This document shows positions 44,028-53,023 of a DNA stretch of 64,000 nt, piece by piece. The stretch spans positions 2,973,398-3,037,397 of the forward strand of contig NZ_CP100461.1 in the NCBI RefSeq assembly GCF_024228675.1, in the 5' to 3' direction. Source of the DNA: Salinigranum marinum. GTDB taxonomy: Archaea; Halobacteriota; Halobacteria; Halobacteriales; Haloferacaceae. Positions within the stretch are counted from its first letter, which is position 1, and each line of letters starts with the position of its first letter. Made by a program: the position numbers and the translations under genes. The notes under the pieces were generated by a model. The model ran no database searches. It was not told where the DNA came from and saw only the letters and a program-made list of their open reading frames with translations.

Positions 44028-44312
44028 TGCATCTCGATGGAGGAGCACTGGCCGGATAACACTTGCGAAAGAATCGGCAGCCGAACGGCCGTTCAACCGA
44101 CGGTCGACCACTTCGAAACGGGCTGCCCACAGATATTCGACATACATACAGTTATCTCGTTTGGCGTGCCCGATTCGGGCCGAACGGGAGCTGCGTTCTG
44201 TCGTATCGGTGGTTCGGGCGGGCGGTGGCGGCGCGTGCCGTCGAAGCCGGCCCGACGGCGGATCTCGGTCGGAACGGGCCCGAACCGACGGTTCGGAGCG
44301 GACGTGGCGTGG

Positions 44313-44588
44313 CTACTCGTCGTCCGTGCTCGACGGTCCGCCGAGCCACAGCTTGAGCCAGTCGGCGAGCGGACCGCGCATCCCGTCGACGGTGACGGTG
44401 ACGCTCCCGTTGAATCGCCAGGTCGCACGCTCCGGGTCGTCGCCGTACGAGAGCGGGACGTCGAGCGTGAGCTCGTTGGCCGTGAGACGTATCGCCTCCT
44501 CGCGGTCGATCTCCTCGTCGAGGACCTGTTCGACGACGTCCAGCCACGTCCGTCCGGGCGGGTCCAGCTCGGGCACCTGTCCGTCCAT
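44313..44588 (-). CDS. Small protein C of a three-gene unit
   Basis: A 91-residue acidic protein: TWLDVVEQVLDEEIDREEAI, LTLDVPLSYGDDPERATWRF, NGSVTVTVDGMRGPLADWLK. Its middle resembles the protein at 45080 (DVEVP-like strand, then D-P-E-R/A-x-W-R-F/L-(N/D)-G-S-V-x-V), so the two are related. No family is recognised. It is separated from the previous gene by about 106 bases. Confidence 0.65.
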   Translation of the reverse strand: MDGQVPELDPPGRTWLDVVEQVLDEEIDREEAIRLTANELTLDVPLSYGDDPERATWRFNGSVTVTVDGMRGPLADWLKLWLGGPSSTDDE

Positions 44589-44694
44589 ACGGGCGCTTGG
44601 TTCCCGAGCCTACTTGTGTTTGTGTTCCGGGCACGACCTGCGCGGGGCTGGTCGGCCGGTCGTCGATCCCGGTCGCCGGACGCGGGCCGGCCGC

Positions 44695-45087
44695 CTACCG
44701 GAACGTCCGGTCGACGGCCTCGACGGCCGCCGCGAGCTCGCGGCCGACGGCCCCGAGGACGCCGCCGAGACGCGACTCGATCGGGGCGACACCGAGCCGA
44801 CGGGAGACGACCCCCGGCTGTGCCTCCGCGCCGGCGACCGCTACGGTCCGGTCGCGGACACGTACCTCCACGGTGAGGTCCGTGGTCCGCAGCAGGTCGG
44901 TCAGACGGTCGGCCTCGCCGCCGGGGATCCCACCGAGCGCCCGCAGCGCGGCGGACAGCGACGGGAACTCCACGAACAGCCGCTCGCCGGTCGACCGGAC
45001 CGCCGCCTCCGCCCCGTTCACCGTGAGCGTGAGGTCGGTCGCCACCGACAGCGGGGCTCTCGGCTCCGCCTCGGTCGGGTTACTCAC
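44695..45087 (-). CDS. Small protein B of a three-gene unit
   Basis: A 130-residue protein starting at a GTG that overlaps the TAA of the previous gene. LSVATDLTLTVNGAEAAVRS is beta-rich, and FVEFPSLSAALRALGGIPGG and SRLGGVLGAVGRELAAAVEA are helical; the region DLTVEVRVRDRTVAVAGAEA resembles the beta pairs of its neighbours. Stop-start overlap suggests co-translation. Unknown function. Confidence 0.65.
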   Translation of the reverse strand: MSNPTEAEPRAPLSVATDLTLTVNGAEAAVRSTGERLFVEFPSLSAALRALGGIPGGEADRLTDLLRTTDLTVEVRVRDRTVAVAGAEAQPGVVSRRLGVAPIESRLGGVLGAVGRELAAAVEAVDRTFR

Positions 45088-45301
45088 GTTCGCGGGTGGT
45101 GACACGGACCGACCCATCGAGCCGCCAGTGAGCGTGTTCGGCGTCCGAACCGGTCCCGCTCGGCACCTCGACCTCCATGTCCTCGAACTCGTAGATAATC
45201 TCCGCACCCCGGCCTGTCAGCCGATCGTAGAGGCTGATCGCCAGGTCGGGCCACGTCGTCGTCTCGTCGATACGCTCCTCGGGACTGGTAGAGTCAGCCA
45301 T
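45080..45301 (-). CDS. Small protein A of a three-gene unit
   Basis: A 73-residue acidic protein: TWPDLAISLYDRLTGRGAEI, YEFEDMEVEVPSGTGSDAEH, WRLDGSVRV. It shares a common pattern with protein C (44313): helix, a 'D/E-V-x-V-P' strand, then W-R-(L/F)-(D/N)-G-S-V. The start is MADST (45301); 45313 adds four residues. The unit is divergent from the CdrL-like gene. Confidence 0.65.
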   Translation of the reverse strand: MADSTSPEERIDETTTWPDLAISLYDRLTGRGAEIIYEFEDMEVEVPSGTGSDAEHAHWRLDGSVRVTTRERE

Positions 45302-45432
45302 ACGACGAGACAAGGACTGTCAACACATATACCTTTGTTTCACCGCGGCTCCGGGCAGGGACGTGACAGCCGTCGAATACGTGTCTGACGCGGCCTCGGA
45401 AACTAAGTACCGGTCATACGAAGGGGACGGAC

Positions 45433-46002
45433 ATGGCGAAGGAGACCGTCCGGTATCCGGACGCGCTGGTGGCTCGGATCGAAGCGTTCGTGACGGATTC
45501 GACCGCGTTCGAGTCGAAGTCCGAGTACCACCGGTTCGCCTCCGAGTTCCTCCTCTCGCTGCTCGACCCCGACCACGAGCCTTCGGTGCTCGGCTACGGC
45601 GAGATATTCGACGACCTGGGAGCCGAACTCGACGACGCCCTTGCCGTCGGTGACGGCGACGAGGAACGGTTCTTGGAGACGTACATCCGGGTCCGTCGGC
45701 ATCTCCTGCACGGGGAGCTCGACGAGGCGCGGGCGACCGTCGACGAGGCGTACGACGTCACCGACCGGGAGGCGCTGTTGCTCGACGAACTCATCGGCCA
45801 GTCACAGCGGGCCGGTGCGGAACCGGGTCACTCGCCCGTGGGACGGCGGGCGGTCGGCCCCGAACCGCGCGCGTCCACGAACGGCCGCTCCCGGAAGACG
45901 GAGGCGAACGGAACGACCGCGAGCGAGACAGGGCCGGTCGAGACGACCGGCGAGACGGACACCGTGGCCGCCGACGAGACGCCGGTCGAGTCCGAACACT
46001 GA
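45433..46002 (+). CDS. CdrL-like ribbon-helix-helix regulator
   Basis: A 189-residue protein whose first roughly 45 residues are a ribbon-helix-helix: MAKETVRYPDALVARIEAFV then FESKSEYHRFASEFLLSLLD. This matches CdrS/CdrL proteins, which in Haloferax and Halobacterium regulate the cell-division gene ftsZ2. The following helical region and a long Thr/Glu-rich tail are variable. Not beside ftsZ here, so it is a paralogue with a possibly different target. Confidence 0.75.
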   Translation: MAKETVRYPDALVARIEAFVTDSTAFESKSEYHRFASEFLLSLLDPDHEPSVLGYGEIFDDLGAELDDALAVGDGDEERFLETYIRVRRHLLHGELDEARATVDEAYDVTDREALLLDELIGQSQRAGAEPGHSPVGRRAVGPEPRASTNGRSRKTEANGTTASETGPVETTGETDTVAADETPVESEH

Positions 46003-46080
46003 GCGGTCCGTCCGACGAACCCCTCGTGGACGATGGGAGCGCTCGGGCGGCCGTCGACGCGTCCACCGAGGTCGCCGGCG

Positions 46081-46281
46081 TCAGTGTCGCCCGTGTTCAC
46101 GGGTCTCGGCCTGTTCTTCGACCGATGCGAGCGCCGCCTCCTGTTCGCCGCGAGCGAGCCCTCCGGACTCGGCGTGGCGTCCGGTGTACTGTCTGCTCGG
46201 GATCAGCTCCCAGACGTCCCTGTCGACGTCGGGTGCTCGGTCGCGTCGGATCGCCACGAGGAGGGACTTGTGCGGGGCCAT
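46081..46281 (-). CDS. Small conserved-looking protein, 66 residues
   Basis: Reads MAPHKSLLVAIRRDRAPDVD, RDVWELIPSRQYTGRHAESG and GLARGEQEAALASVEEQAET. The sequence is coherent, with a likely C-terminal helix. No family is assigned with confidence. The 46282-46658 stretch upstream carries no credible gene. Confidence 0.6.
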   Translation of the reverse strand: MAPHKSLLVAIRRDRAPDVDRDVWELIPSRQYTGRHAESGGLARGEQEAALASVEEQAETREHGRH

Positions 46282-46658
46282 ACGGTCCGATATCGGCCCG
46301 AACGGCGTAACGCGAGGGGACGAGTTACCTGTCTCTATCGCGGCCCGTCGTCGATCGATCGTCGTCGTCCACCGACCGTCGCCGTCCGACCGCGCCCGCG
46401 GTCGCGATCGCTGCCCGCACAGCGGGGTGAAAGTGAGAGACAGCGTCCACACCCACCGCCCCGTGAGGTGTTCTCCACCCGAAGACAGGGGGTCGTCGCG
46501 GATGGAGTGGAAGGGAGAAAGACGGGCGAGCGGGACCGGGGGAACGTCGGATGGGCGTCCGACGCGTCCGGTGTCGGGATCGCGGCCCCGAACGCCGTCG
46601 AGGCGGACCGCGACGCCCGACATGCGCGTTGAAGTGGGTACGGCGAGAACACTGCGGT
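46282..46658. other. Stretch without a recognised gene
   Basis: About 375 bases; all open frames here are shadows with poor amino-acid composition. Presumably it holds the divergent promoters of the flanking genes. Confidence 0.4.
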
Positions 46659-47459
46659 GTGAGCCGTCGACCGACGCGTGGACCGACGTCCACCGATCGT
46701 GACGCCGGAGCGAGCGGCGGGACCGACGGTGAGGTGGACGGGACGCCCCGGCAGATCGGGATCACCTGTTCTCCCGACCACGTCGTGTTCTCGACCGTCG
46801 CCGCACGGCTCGTCGAGCGGGGGTACGCGGTCACGTTCTTCGACGCCGAGCGAGCCGTCCACGACGATCACCTCGGCCCACTGTCGCTGTTCGTGAACAA
46901 GCGGACGCGGCCGGCGTCGGTCGAATCCCTCCTGCGGGCCGAGCGGTCGGGCGTTCCGACGTGGAACAGTGCGACCGGCGTCTCCGCCTGCGTCTCGCGC
47001 TTCTCACAGCTCTGTCTGCTCGATAGCGTCGGCTTTGCGGTCCCCACGGCCTCCCGGTCGAAGCCCTCGGGCGAGTACGTCGCCAAGAACCTCTACCACT
47101 GGAACATGTCGCCCGAACTCAACGGCGAGGGTGACCTCTACGAGGAGTACCTCCCGGCGGAGCCGGTCGACTACAAGTACTACGTCGTCGACGATGGCGA
47201 CGAGGTCCACGCGCGCGTCCTCCGCGCCACGTCGAAACTGTTCGGCGAGAAGCGGGTGCTCGGCGAAGCCGACCCCGTGCCGGCCCACGTCGACCGGATC
47301 CACGACCTCATGCACCGCGTCGGGATGCGCGCCGTCGGCGTCGACCTCGTCCGCGTCGACGACGACTGGTACGCGGTCGACCTCAACCCATGTCCCAGCT
47401 TTCGCAGGACCGGTCTGGAGGCCGCGCTCGTCGACTCCATCGTCGCCTGCGCGCGGTGA
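46659..47459 (+). CDS. ATP-grasp (RimK-like) protein
   Basis: A 266-residue protein. VFSTVAARLVERGYAVTFFD is the N-terminal fold; KPSGEYVAKNLYHWNMSPEL and DLYEEYLPAEPVDYKYYVVD are the nucleotide-binding and grasp region; RAVGVDLVRVDDDWYAVDLN holds the Mg-binding D and N (D-x-N-P). ATP-grasp enzymes join a carboxylate to an amine or thiol. The substrate is unknown. It is transcribed in the same direction as comB, 230 bases further on. Confidence 0.85.
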   Translation: MSRRPTRGPTSTDRDAGASGGTDGEVDGTPRQIGITCSPDHVVFSTVAARLVERGYAVTFFDAERAVHDDHLGPLSLFVNKRTRPASVESLLRAERSGVPTWNSATGVSACVSRFSQLCLLDSVGFAVPTASRSKPSGEYVAKNLYHWNMSPELNGEGDLYEEYLPAEPVDYKYYVVDDGDEVHARVLRATSKLFGEKRVLGEADPVPAHVDRIHDLMHRVGMRAVGVDLVRVDDDWYAVDLNPCPSFRRTGLEAALVDSIVACAR

Positions 47460-47689
47460 GTCGCCGTCGCCGTGGAAACTGTGTATATATCTCAATGGAT
47501 CCGTTCTAGTAAACGTTTATTCGCCACAGGCGGAGAGTAAGCTACCTAGCCGATGTCAACGTGTTTTTCGTGGGGGTCCAGGGGACGCCACGTTCGATCC
47601 AAGCGAGCACCGTTCGGCGGCGAACGCTCCGTCCAGCGGCGCAGGGGAGAGGCGAGACCGGCACCGACCGCCGCACGCAGGGGCGAGCC

Positions 47690-48439
47690 GTGAGCCGCGA
47701 CGCGCCCACGAACGGGCTCGACGGCCGGCTCATCGAGCGCTGCGAGGAGATCCCGGCGGAGCCGCCCACCGGGGACTACGTCGTCGTCGACGTGCTCCAC
47801 TTCTCGAACACCGTGATCGAACTGTTCGAGAACGGTGCCGACTACGTCCACATCACGGACGAACGCGGCGAGGAGCCGGCGTTCAAGGCCGAACGGCCCG
47901 AAGCCCGGATCGGCGGGGCGACGACCCCGGCGTACGAGCCCGAGCCCGGTTACGACTTCTTCAACTCCCCGAGCTTCGTCCAGGACCTCGACGTCGAAGG
48001 GCGCCCGGTGAGCATGACCTCGTCGAACGGCGGGCGCACCGTGGCCCGCCTGCGCGCGGTCGTCGACCCCGCGAGCGAGGTGTACGTCGGGTCGACGATG
48101 AACGCGGGGGCGGTCGCAGACCACCTCCGCGGGAACGGCCGGACCACGTATCTGGTCAGCGCGGGCTCGCGCGGTGACGTCGCGATCGAGGACCACGTCG
48201 GGGCGACGCTCATCAGTCGTGCGCTCGACGGCATCCCGCTGGCGACGGCCGAACGCGAGGTGTTCCGCCGACAGGTGAAAGTCGCCAAGGGACCCGGCTA
48301 CGCCCAGAAGAACGAACTCCGCCGGCGGGACGTCTGTGAGTACGCGCTCGCGTTCGACAGCCGCGCGGTCGTGCCGCGACTCGCGGACGATTCGCTGGTG
48401 GACGCGGCGCGACCGGAGACCGAACACGCCGCCGACTGA
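47690..48439 (+). CDS. 2-phosphosulfolactate phosphatase-like (ComB family)
   Basis: A 249-residue protein: DYVVVDVLHFSNTVIELFEN, RIGGATTPAYEPEPGYDFFN, and MTSSNGGRTVARLRAV...VYVGSTMNAGAVAD match ComB. ComB dephosphorylates 2-phosphosulfolactate in coenzyme M synthesis. Haloarchaea are not methanogens, so the haloarchaeal enzyme may serve sulfolactate metabolism or another phosphate ester. GTG 47690 gives the family-length start. TATA-like GTATATATC lies at about 47482. Confidence 0.8.
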   Translation: MSRDAPTNGLDGRLIERCEEIPAEPPTGDYVVVDVLHFSNTVIELFENGADYVHITDERGEEPAFKAERPEARIGGATTPAYEPEPGYDFFNSPSFVQDLDVEGRPVSMTSSNGGRTVARLRAVVDPASEVYVGSTMNAGAVADHLRGNGRTTYLVSAGSRGDVAIEDHVGATLISRALDGIPLATAEREVFRRQVKVAKGPGYAQKNELRRRDVCEYALAFDSRAVVPRLADDSLVDAARPETEHAAD

Positions 48440-48485
48440 ACGGGACGAACGGCTTTACCCGCCCGCGACCACCCTCCGGACACGA

Positions 48486-49253
48486 ATGAGATTCGGTGCC
48501 GCGCTCGACCTCCGATACGACCAGTCGTTCGAGGCGTTCGTCGAATTCCTCGCCACGCAGGGGCTCTCACACGTCGAGATCAGGCAGGGCTACCTCGACG
48601 TCCACCCCGACGCGCCGACGGCCGACCGCGTCCGCGACGTCGCGGCCGAAGCCGACGTGACCGTGACGCTCCACGCGCCGTTCCGCGACTGCGATCTCGG
48701 AAACCTCAACGATCGGCTCCGCGAGGCGACGGTCGACGCCGTCCGCGACTCGCTCGACTTCGCCGCCGCCGCGGGTGCGGAAGCCGTCGTCGTCCACGGT
48801 GGGGCGGCCCGGCCGCGCTACCCCGAGCGCGTCCAAGAGCGCTCCCGCGAGCAGGCGGTCCGGTCGCTCCGTGCCTGTGCGGCGCACGCCGCCGCGGCCG
48901 GGGTGCCCCTCTGTGTCGAGAACCAGCGCGACACGTCCTCGAAGCGCCGGCACACGGCGACGCCCGACCGACTCGCGGCGCTCCTCGACGACGTGGACGC
49001 CGACCCGTCGGTGCTGAAAGTGACCCTCGACGTCGGCCACGCGAAGGTCGCGGGCGTCGACCCCCGGGCGTTCGTCGACGCCGTCGGCGACCGCATCGCC
49101 GTCGCGCACCTCCACGACAACGACGGCCGCGACGACGACCACAACCCCCTCCCGGGGTTTCGGGACGTCGCCGCGGCGGTCGGCGCACCGTTCAACGTGC
49201 TGGAGATGAAGTCGCTGGCGGACATCGAGCGGTGCGTCGCGGCCGTGGACTGA
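48486..49253 (+). CDS. Sugar phosphate isomerase/epimerase (AP-endonuclease-2 fold)
   Basis: A 255-residue TIM-barrel protein. MRFGAALDLRYDQSFEAFVE, VTLHAPFRDCDLGNLNDRLR, AVVVHGGAARPRYPERVQER, VPLCVENQRD, LKVTLDVGHAKVAGVDPRAF and VAHLHDNDGRDDDHNPLPG carry the metal-binding His, Glu, Asp and His typical of xylose-isomerase-like enzymes. The substrate is unknown. It follows comB by 46 bases. Confidence 0.85.
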   Translation: MRFGAALDLRYDQSFEAFVEFLATQGLSHVEIRQGYLDVHPDAPTADRVRDVAAEADVTVTLHAPFRDCDLGNLNDRLREATVDAVRDSLDFAAAAGAEAVVVHGGAARPRYPERVQERSREQAVRSLRACAAHAAAAGVPLCVENQRDTSSKRRHTATPDRLAALLDDVDADPSVLKVTLDVGHAKVAGVDPRAFVDAVGDRIAVAHLHDNDGRDDDHNPLPGFRDVAAAVGAPFNVLEMKSLADIERCVAAVD

Positions 49254-49336
49254 TCGGCTTCCCGCGATGGGTGACGGTCCACGCTCGAAGGTGGCCGGCG
49301 GTACTGTTCTGTGTGCGGCGGTCCATACCCTCGCGT

Positions 49337-49990
49337 ATGGCGCTCGCGAAACTGATCGTCGACCTTCCGTCGGGGACGTGGATCGGCGAGGTGTCAGCCG
49401 CTCACCCCGACGCCGTCTTTCGGGTGCTGGCCGCGGTGCCGGCCGACGAGACCGGGGTCGGACTGCTCGAGATCACGTCGGGGGAGCTGTCCGCGATCCT
49501 CGCCGCGATCAAGGACCACGAGGGGATCGACGTCGTCGAGGTGTTACAGGCGACCGGGAACGAGGCGCTCGTCCAGTTCGAGACGTCACAGCCGTTCTTG
49601 CTCATGGCCGTCCGCAACTCCATGGTACCGCTGGAACTCCCCTTGCGGATCGCCGCCGGACGGGCGAACCTGGAGCTGACCGTCGCGCACGGGCGGCTGT
49701 CGGAGCTCACCGCCCAGCTCGAGTCGTTTGGGATGTCGTACGAGGTCGAGTCCCTGCGACAGTCGCCCGCCTCTGCCGATCTGCTGAGCGAGAAACAGCG
49801 GGCACTCCTCGTCGCGGCCGTCGACCGGGGCTACTACGACACCCCGCGGACGTGTACGCTCACCGAACTCGCCGAGGGGCTGGGGCTCGCGAAATCGATG
49901 CTGAGCGAGCGGCTCCACCGCGTCGAGGGGACGGTGATGAAGGAGTTCGCCACCGGGGTGGAGGTGACCGGCTCCGACTCGATCGCGTGA
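49337..49990 (+). CDS. Bacterio-opsin activator-type HTH regulator
   Basis: A 217-residue regulator with an N-terminal sensor-like beta domain (AKLIVDLPSGTWIGEVSAAH) and a C-terminal HTH_10 domain: LLSEKQRALLVAAVDRGYYD, TPRTCTLTELAEGLGLAKSM and LSERLHRVEGTVMKEF. Same architecture as the gene at 11854. It starts at 49337 and has a strongly acidic N-terminus. The regulated genes are unknown. Confidence 0.88.
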   Translation: MALAKLIVDLPSGTWIGEVSAAHPDAVFRVLAAVPADETGVGLLEITSGELSAILAAIKDHEGIDVVEVLQATGNEALVQFETSQPFLLMAVRNSMVPLELPLRIAAGRANLELTVAHGRLSELTAQLESFGMSYEVESLRQSPASADLLSEKQRALLVAAVDRGYYDTPRTCTLTELAEGLGLAKSMLSERLHRVEGTVMKEFATGVEVTGSDSIA

Positions 49991-50053
49991 GCGGCGTCGG
50001 CGTGGATAGCCAGGAGGTACTCGACGGACCGTCGGGCGAGGCGCGCGCCGTCG

Positions 50054-50566
50054 TCAGGCCAGTTCCGACTCCGTCTCCCGGTCGGGTCGACTCGCCCGCG
50101 TGCGACGACGAAGTCCCCCCCGGACCAGTCCGACGGCGTGCCGCGGCCGCGCGAGCCGGCCGGTCGGTCGGTCGGCGTCACCGGTCGATCCACCCACCAG
50201 AACCCGTTCGACGCGGCGTTCGAGCGTCCGCTCGTCGATCTCGCCGGCGACGTACGCCGCGGCGAGTTCGTCCAGCGGATCGGGACGGCGGTCCGACGCG
50301 GTGACGCGCCGATCGAGGCGGCGCGCAACGACGCCGACGCCGACCGCGAGCCCGCCCGTCGTGAGTACGCCGACGACGGCGAACACTGCGAGACCGACGG
50401 CCGGCGCGTCGCCCGTCAGGAGCAGCGCGAGACCGGCGACGACGACGCTGGCCCCGAGCACCGACAGCCCCAGGAGGAGCAAGCCGACCGCGACGGCGGT
50501 AGCGAGTAGGTAGAGCACGGCTCTGATCACCGCGAGCGTTCGGGGGTGCCTCACCGCGGAGTCCAT
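50054..50566 (-). CDS. Membrane protein with SHOCT-like C-terminal motif
   Basis: A 170-residue protein with two to three membrane helices (RAVLYLLATAVAVGLLLLGL, VAGLALLLTGDAPAVGLAVF, VGVLTTGGLAVGVGVVARRL) and the motif DPLDELAAAYVAGEIDERTL-E-R-R-V-E-R-V-L, a SHOCT-like oligomerisation element. Convergent with the HTH gene. Unknown role. Confidence 0.75.
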   Translation of the reverse strand: MDSAVRHPRTLAVIRAVLYLLATAVAVGLLLLGLSVLGASVVVAGLALLLTGDAPAVGLAVFAVVGVLTTGGLAVGVGVVARRLDRRVTASDRRPDPLDELAAAYVAGEIDERTLERRVERVLVGGSTGDADRPTGRLARPRHAVGLVRGGLRRRTRASRPDRETESELA

Positions 50567-50709
50567 ACCATGAGTACCACCGGCCGTCACATAGCTGTAT
50601 CCACGGTCGGGCGGTGCTCCGACCACACGGAGGGGCCCGGATCCGAGGGCGGCGAGCGATTCGGGCGGTCCCCGACAGGCGTTTCACACGCGGTCCCGTT
50701 ACGAGGGGC

Positions 50710-51699
50710 GTGAACGTCCCCGACGCTGTCGCCGCGGTCGTCGCTCGCGAGTTCCCCGACAGCGAGGTCCACGCCGTCGAGCGGCTCGCCGGCGGCTGCA
50801 AGGACACCTACCGCGTCGAACTCTGCGACCGGGCGGTCGTCGTCGCGTTCCCCCGGGAGGCGTGGTACGCGCGGCGGTTCGCACTCGAACCGGCGCTGAT
50901 GCGGCTCGTCCGGCGGGAGACGACGGTGCCCGTCCCGCGGGTGCTCGCGAGCGACGCCTCCGGACGAGTGGGCAGGTCGTACCACGTCACGACGGCCATC
51001 GACGCCGCGGATCTCGACGGTCGGTTCGCGTCGCTCTCGCGCGAGACGCAGGTCGCACTCATAGAGGCGGCCGGACGCGCGCTGGCCGAACTCCACGACG
51101 AGGTCCGGTTCGATGCCGTCGGCCCGCTCGTCGCAGCCGACACGGACAGGGGCGTGGCGGTCGATCCCCGGCCGTCGTGGCCCGCGTTCCTCGAGGAACT
51201 CGTCGATACGTGGGTCGGGGAACTCGACGGGAGCCGGTTCGCCGATCTGACGGCGACGTTCGAGGGAGTGTTGACGCCGGCGTCGTTCCCCTCCCTGGAT
51301 CCGGCGCCGGTCTGTCTCCACTTCGACTACGCGCCGGGGAACCTCCTCGCCCGCGGAGGCGACCTCGTCGGCGTCGTCGACTGGGGGTTCGCCGTCGCCG
51401 GCCACGCCGAGTACGACCTCTTCGAGTTCGAGAAGAACTTCCTGCTCGGCCAGTTCGACTCGCCCGCGGTGCGGGACGAACTGCGGCCGCACGTGTACGC
51501 CGGCTACCGCGACGTGCGTGGCTTCGAGCCGGGGTGGGAGCGCCGACGCGCGTTCTACCGGGTGGCGTACAAACTCGCGAGCATGCGGTCGTTCCATCGC
51601 TGGGCCGGCGGACAAAGCGACCGCGCGCGCGCCGCGCTGGCGGCGCGGCTCCGTGCGGAGTTGGAGGCGGATCTCGAACGGCTCCGCCGGTACGAGTGA
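50710..51699 (+). CDS. Aminoglycoside phosphotransferase-like kinase
   Basis: A 329-residue protein of the APH/choline-kinase fold. Nucleotide loop RLAGGCKDTYRVELCDRAVV, catalytic LHFDYAPGNLLARGGDLVGV (D-x-x-x-x-N) and VVDWGFAVAGHAEYDLFEFE (metal-binding D). Unusually the Brenner-type H-x-D is present as H-F-D. The substrate may be a small alcohol or amine. GTG 50710 is the start. Confidence 0.85.
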   Translation: MNVPDAVAAVVAREFPDSEVHAVERLAGGCKDTYRVELCDRAVVVAFPREAWYARRFALEPALMRLVRRETTVPVPRVLASDASGRVGRSYHVTTAIDAADLDGRFASLSRETQVALIEAAGRALAELHDEVRFDAVGPLVAADTDRGVAVDPRPSWPAFLEELVDTWVGELDGSRFADLTATFEGVLTPASFPSLDPAPVCLHFDYAPGNLLARGGDLVGVVDWGFAVAGHAEYDLFEFEKNFLLGQFDSPAVRDELRPHVYAGYRDVRGFEPGWERRRAFYRVAYKLASMRSFHRWAGGQSDRARAALAARLRAELEADLERLRRYE

Positions 51700-51789
51700 G
51701 ACAACGTGCTATATGAACGCGTGCGGTGCTGTGCGAGGTGCGTACCGCACCACAGTACCACGATATGTGTCCCGACCGTCTACGGAGGT

Positions 51790-52233
51790 ATGGCACAGGC
51801 AACCCCACAGCCAGACGAGATCGCGGCGAAGATGAAGCAGATCAAGATGATGCTGCTGGTCGGCGCGGTGTTCGCCGCCGTCGGCTACCTGCTCGTCGGG
51901 AGCGCGCTGTTCTTCGAACTCACGCAGTTCCACCCGCTGTTGAACGACTTCTTCGCGACCCAGACGGGACACAGCCTCGCGGGTGGCGGCCCCGACCGCG
52001 CCGGCGACGCCGCGCTCAACGCACAGCTCGCGACCATCCACCAGTGGCCGTCGACCCTGCTCTGGCTGAAGCTCGGCGGCGTCGCCCACATCCTGACGGG
52101 CATCTTCATCGCGCTCGCGGCCATCGTCCGCGCGCTGTCGATGATGCCCGACCGTCTCGGCTCACTCATGACCGCGACCGCGGGGACGACGCAGGGGCGG
52201 AGAAGCGAGAGCGCGACCCCGGCGGACGACTGA
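51790..52233 (+). CDS. Small membrane protein
   Basis: A 147-residue protein with two predicted helices (MMLLVGAVFAAVGYLLVGSA; GGVAHILTGIFIALAAIVRA) and a large extracytoplasmic loop between them. Conserved-looking but unassigned. The ATG at 51790 has a purine-rich GGAGGT just upstream, a good ribosome-binding site. Confidence 0.7.
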   Translation: MAQATPQPDEIAAKMKQIKMMLLVGAVFAAVGYLLVGSALFFELTQFHPLLNDFFATQTGHSLAGGGPDRAGDAALNAQLATIHQWPSTLLWLKLGGVAHILTGIFIALAAIVRALSMMPDRLGSLMTATAGTTQGRRSESATPADD

Positions 52234-52373
52234 ACCGACCGCGGAAGAACCGGAGAGGCGTTTTCCGATCCGGCGTGCGGAGCGGGGGCGGACCGGACGG
52301 CCCCGGCGTACGCCGGACTCAACCCTGAGAACCGACACCGCAGCTTCAAGTCGTCGGCGACGCGAAGACCGCT

Positions 52374-52457
52374 ATGGACCGACAACAGCTGGTCGCGCTC
52401 GTGCTCGCCGGGCTGATGCTCTCGTCGTCCGTCGTCGCGGTCGCGTCGATCCTCTGA
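52374..52457 (+). CDS. 27-residue membrane microprotein
   Basis: Encodes MDRQQLVALVLAGLMLSSSV and ends VAVASIL, a charged N-terminus followed by one membrane helix. Peptides of this shape recur in haloarchaeal genomes by memory, but I could not check this. It is easily missed by gene finders because of its size. The stop is eight bases from the end of the next gene on the opposite strand. Confidence 0.6.
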   Translation: MDRQQLVALVLAGLMLSSSVVAVASIL

Positions 52458-52464
52458 CGCCGGC

Positions 52465-52854
52465 TCAGTCGTCGTGGTCGTCGCCGTCGCAGTCGGCGGC
52501 GTGCTCGCGGAGGAGCTCCAGCGGAACGTCGTCGAGGACGGCCGTGCTGGTCGCTTCGAGGACGAGCGGCGGCGCGCAGTCGGCCTCGTACGCTTCGAGC
52601 CACCGGCCGACACAGACGCACCACCGGTCGCCCGGGTGGAGACCGGGGAAGTCGAACTCGGGGCGGGGCGTGACGAGGTCGTTGCCCCGTTCGCGGCTGA
52701 ACTCGAGGAACTCCTGGGTGACGACGGCACACATCTCGTGTCGCCCGCGGTCGTCGTCGAGGTGCCGGCAGTGGCCGTCGCGGAGGTAGCCCGTCTCGGG
52801 CGCGACGCTACAGGGCTCCAATGCGGTCCCGAGGACGTTCTCGTCGGTGGACAT
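52465..52854 (-). CDS. DUF2237-family protein
   Basis: A 129-residue protein. NVLGTALEPCSVAPETGYLR, CAVVTQEFLEFSRERGNDLV, F-P-G-L-H-P-G-D-R-W-C-V-C and RWLEAYEADCAPPLVLEATS are signature blocks of DUF2237, a Cys-rich family of unknown function whose cysteines may bind metal. ATG 52854 removes a non-conserved upstream extension. Confidence 0.88.
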   Translation of the reverse strand: MSTDENVLGTALEPCSVAPETGYLRDGHCRHLDDDRGRHEMCAVVTQEFLEFSRERGNDLVTPRPEFDFPGLHPGDRWCVCVGRWLEAYEADCAPPLVLEATSTAVLDDVPLELLREHAADCDGDDHDD

Positions 52855-52989
52855 GCCCGTGGGTTGGGTCGGGAGGAGAAAAGTCCGGTGCCGGGAGGAG
52901 CGCACGACCGCCGACAGCCACGCGGGGGCAGACAGCGTCGTCTGACCGGTTTTGTGTTCGTATTTTCGGTTCTGAATAAGCAGTGCGCA

Positions 52990-53000
52990 TCTTATATATT
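52990..53000 (+). promoter_or_regulatory. TATA box of the KaiC-like gene
   Basis: CTTATATATTA lies about 28 bases before the ATG at 53024, a standard spacing for a leaderless or nearly leaderless archaeal transcript. Confidence 0.6.
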
Positions 53001-53023
53001 AGTAGAGGGCCAGTTGAAACAAG

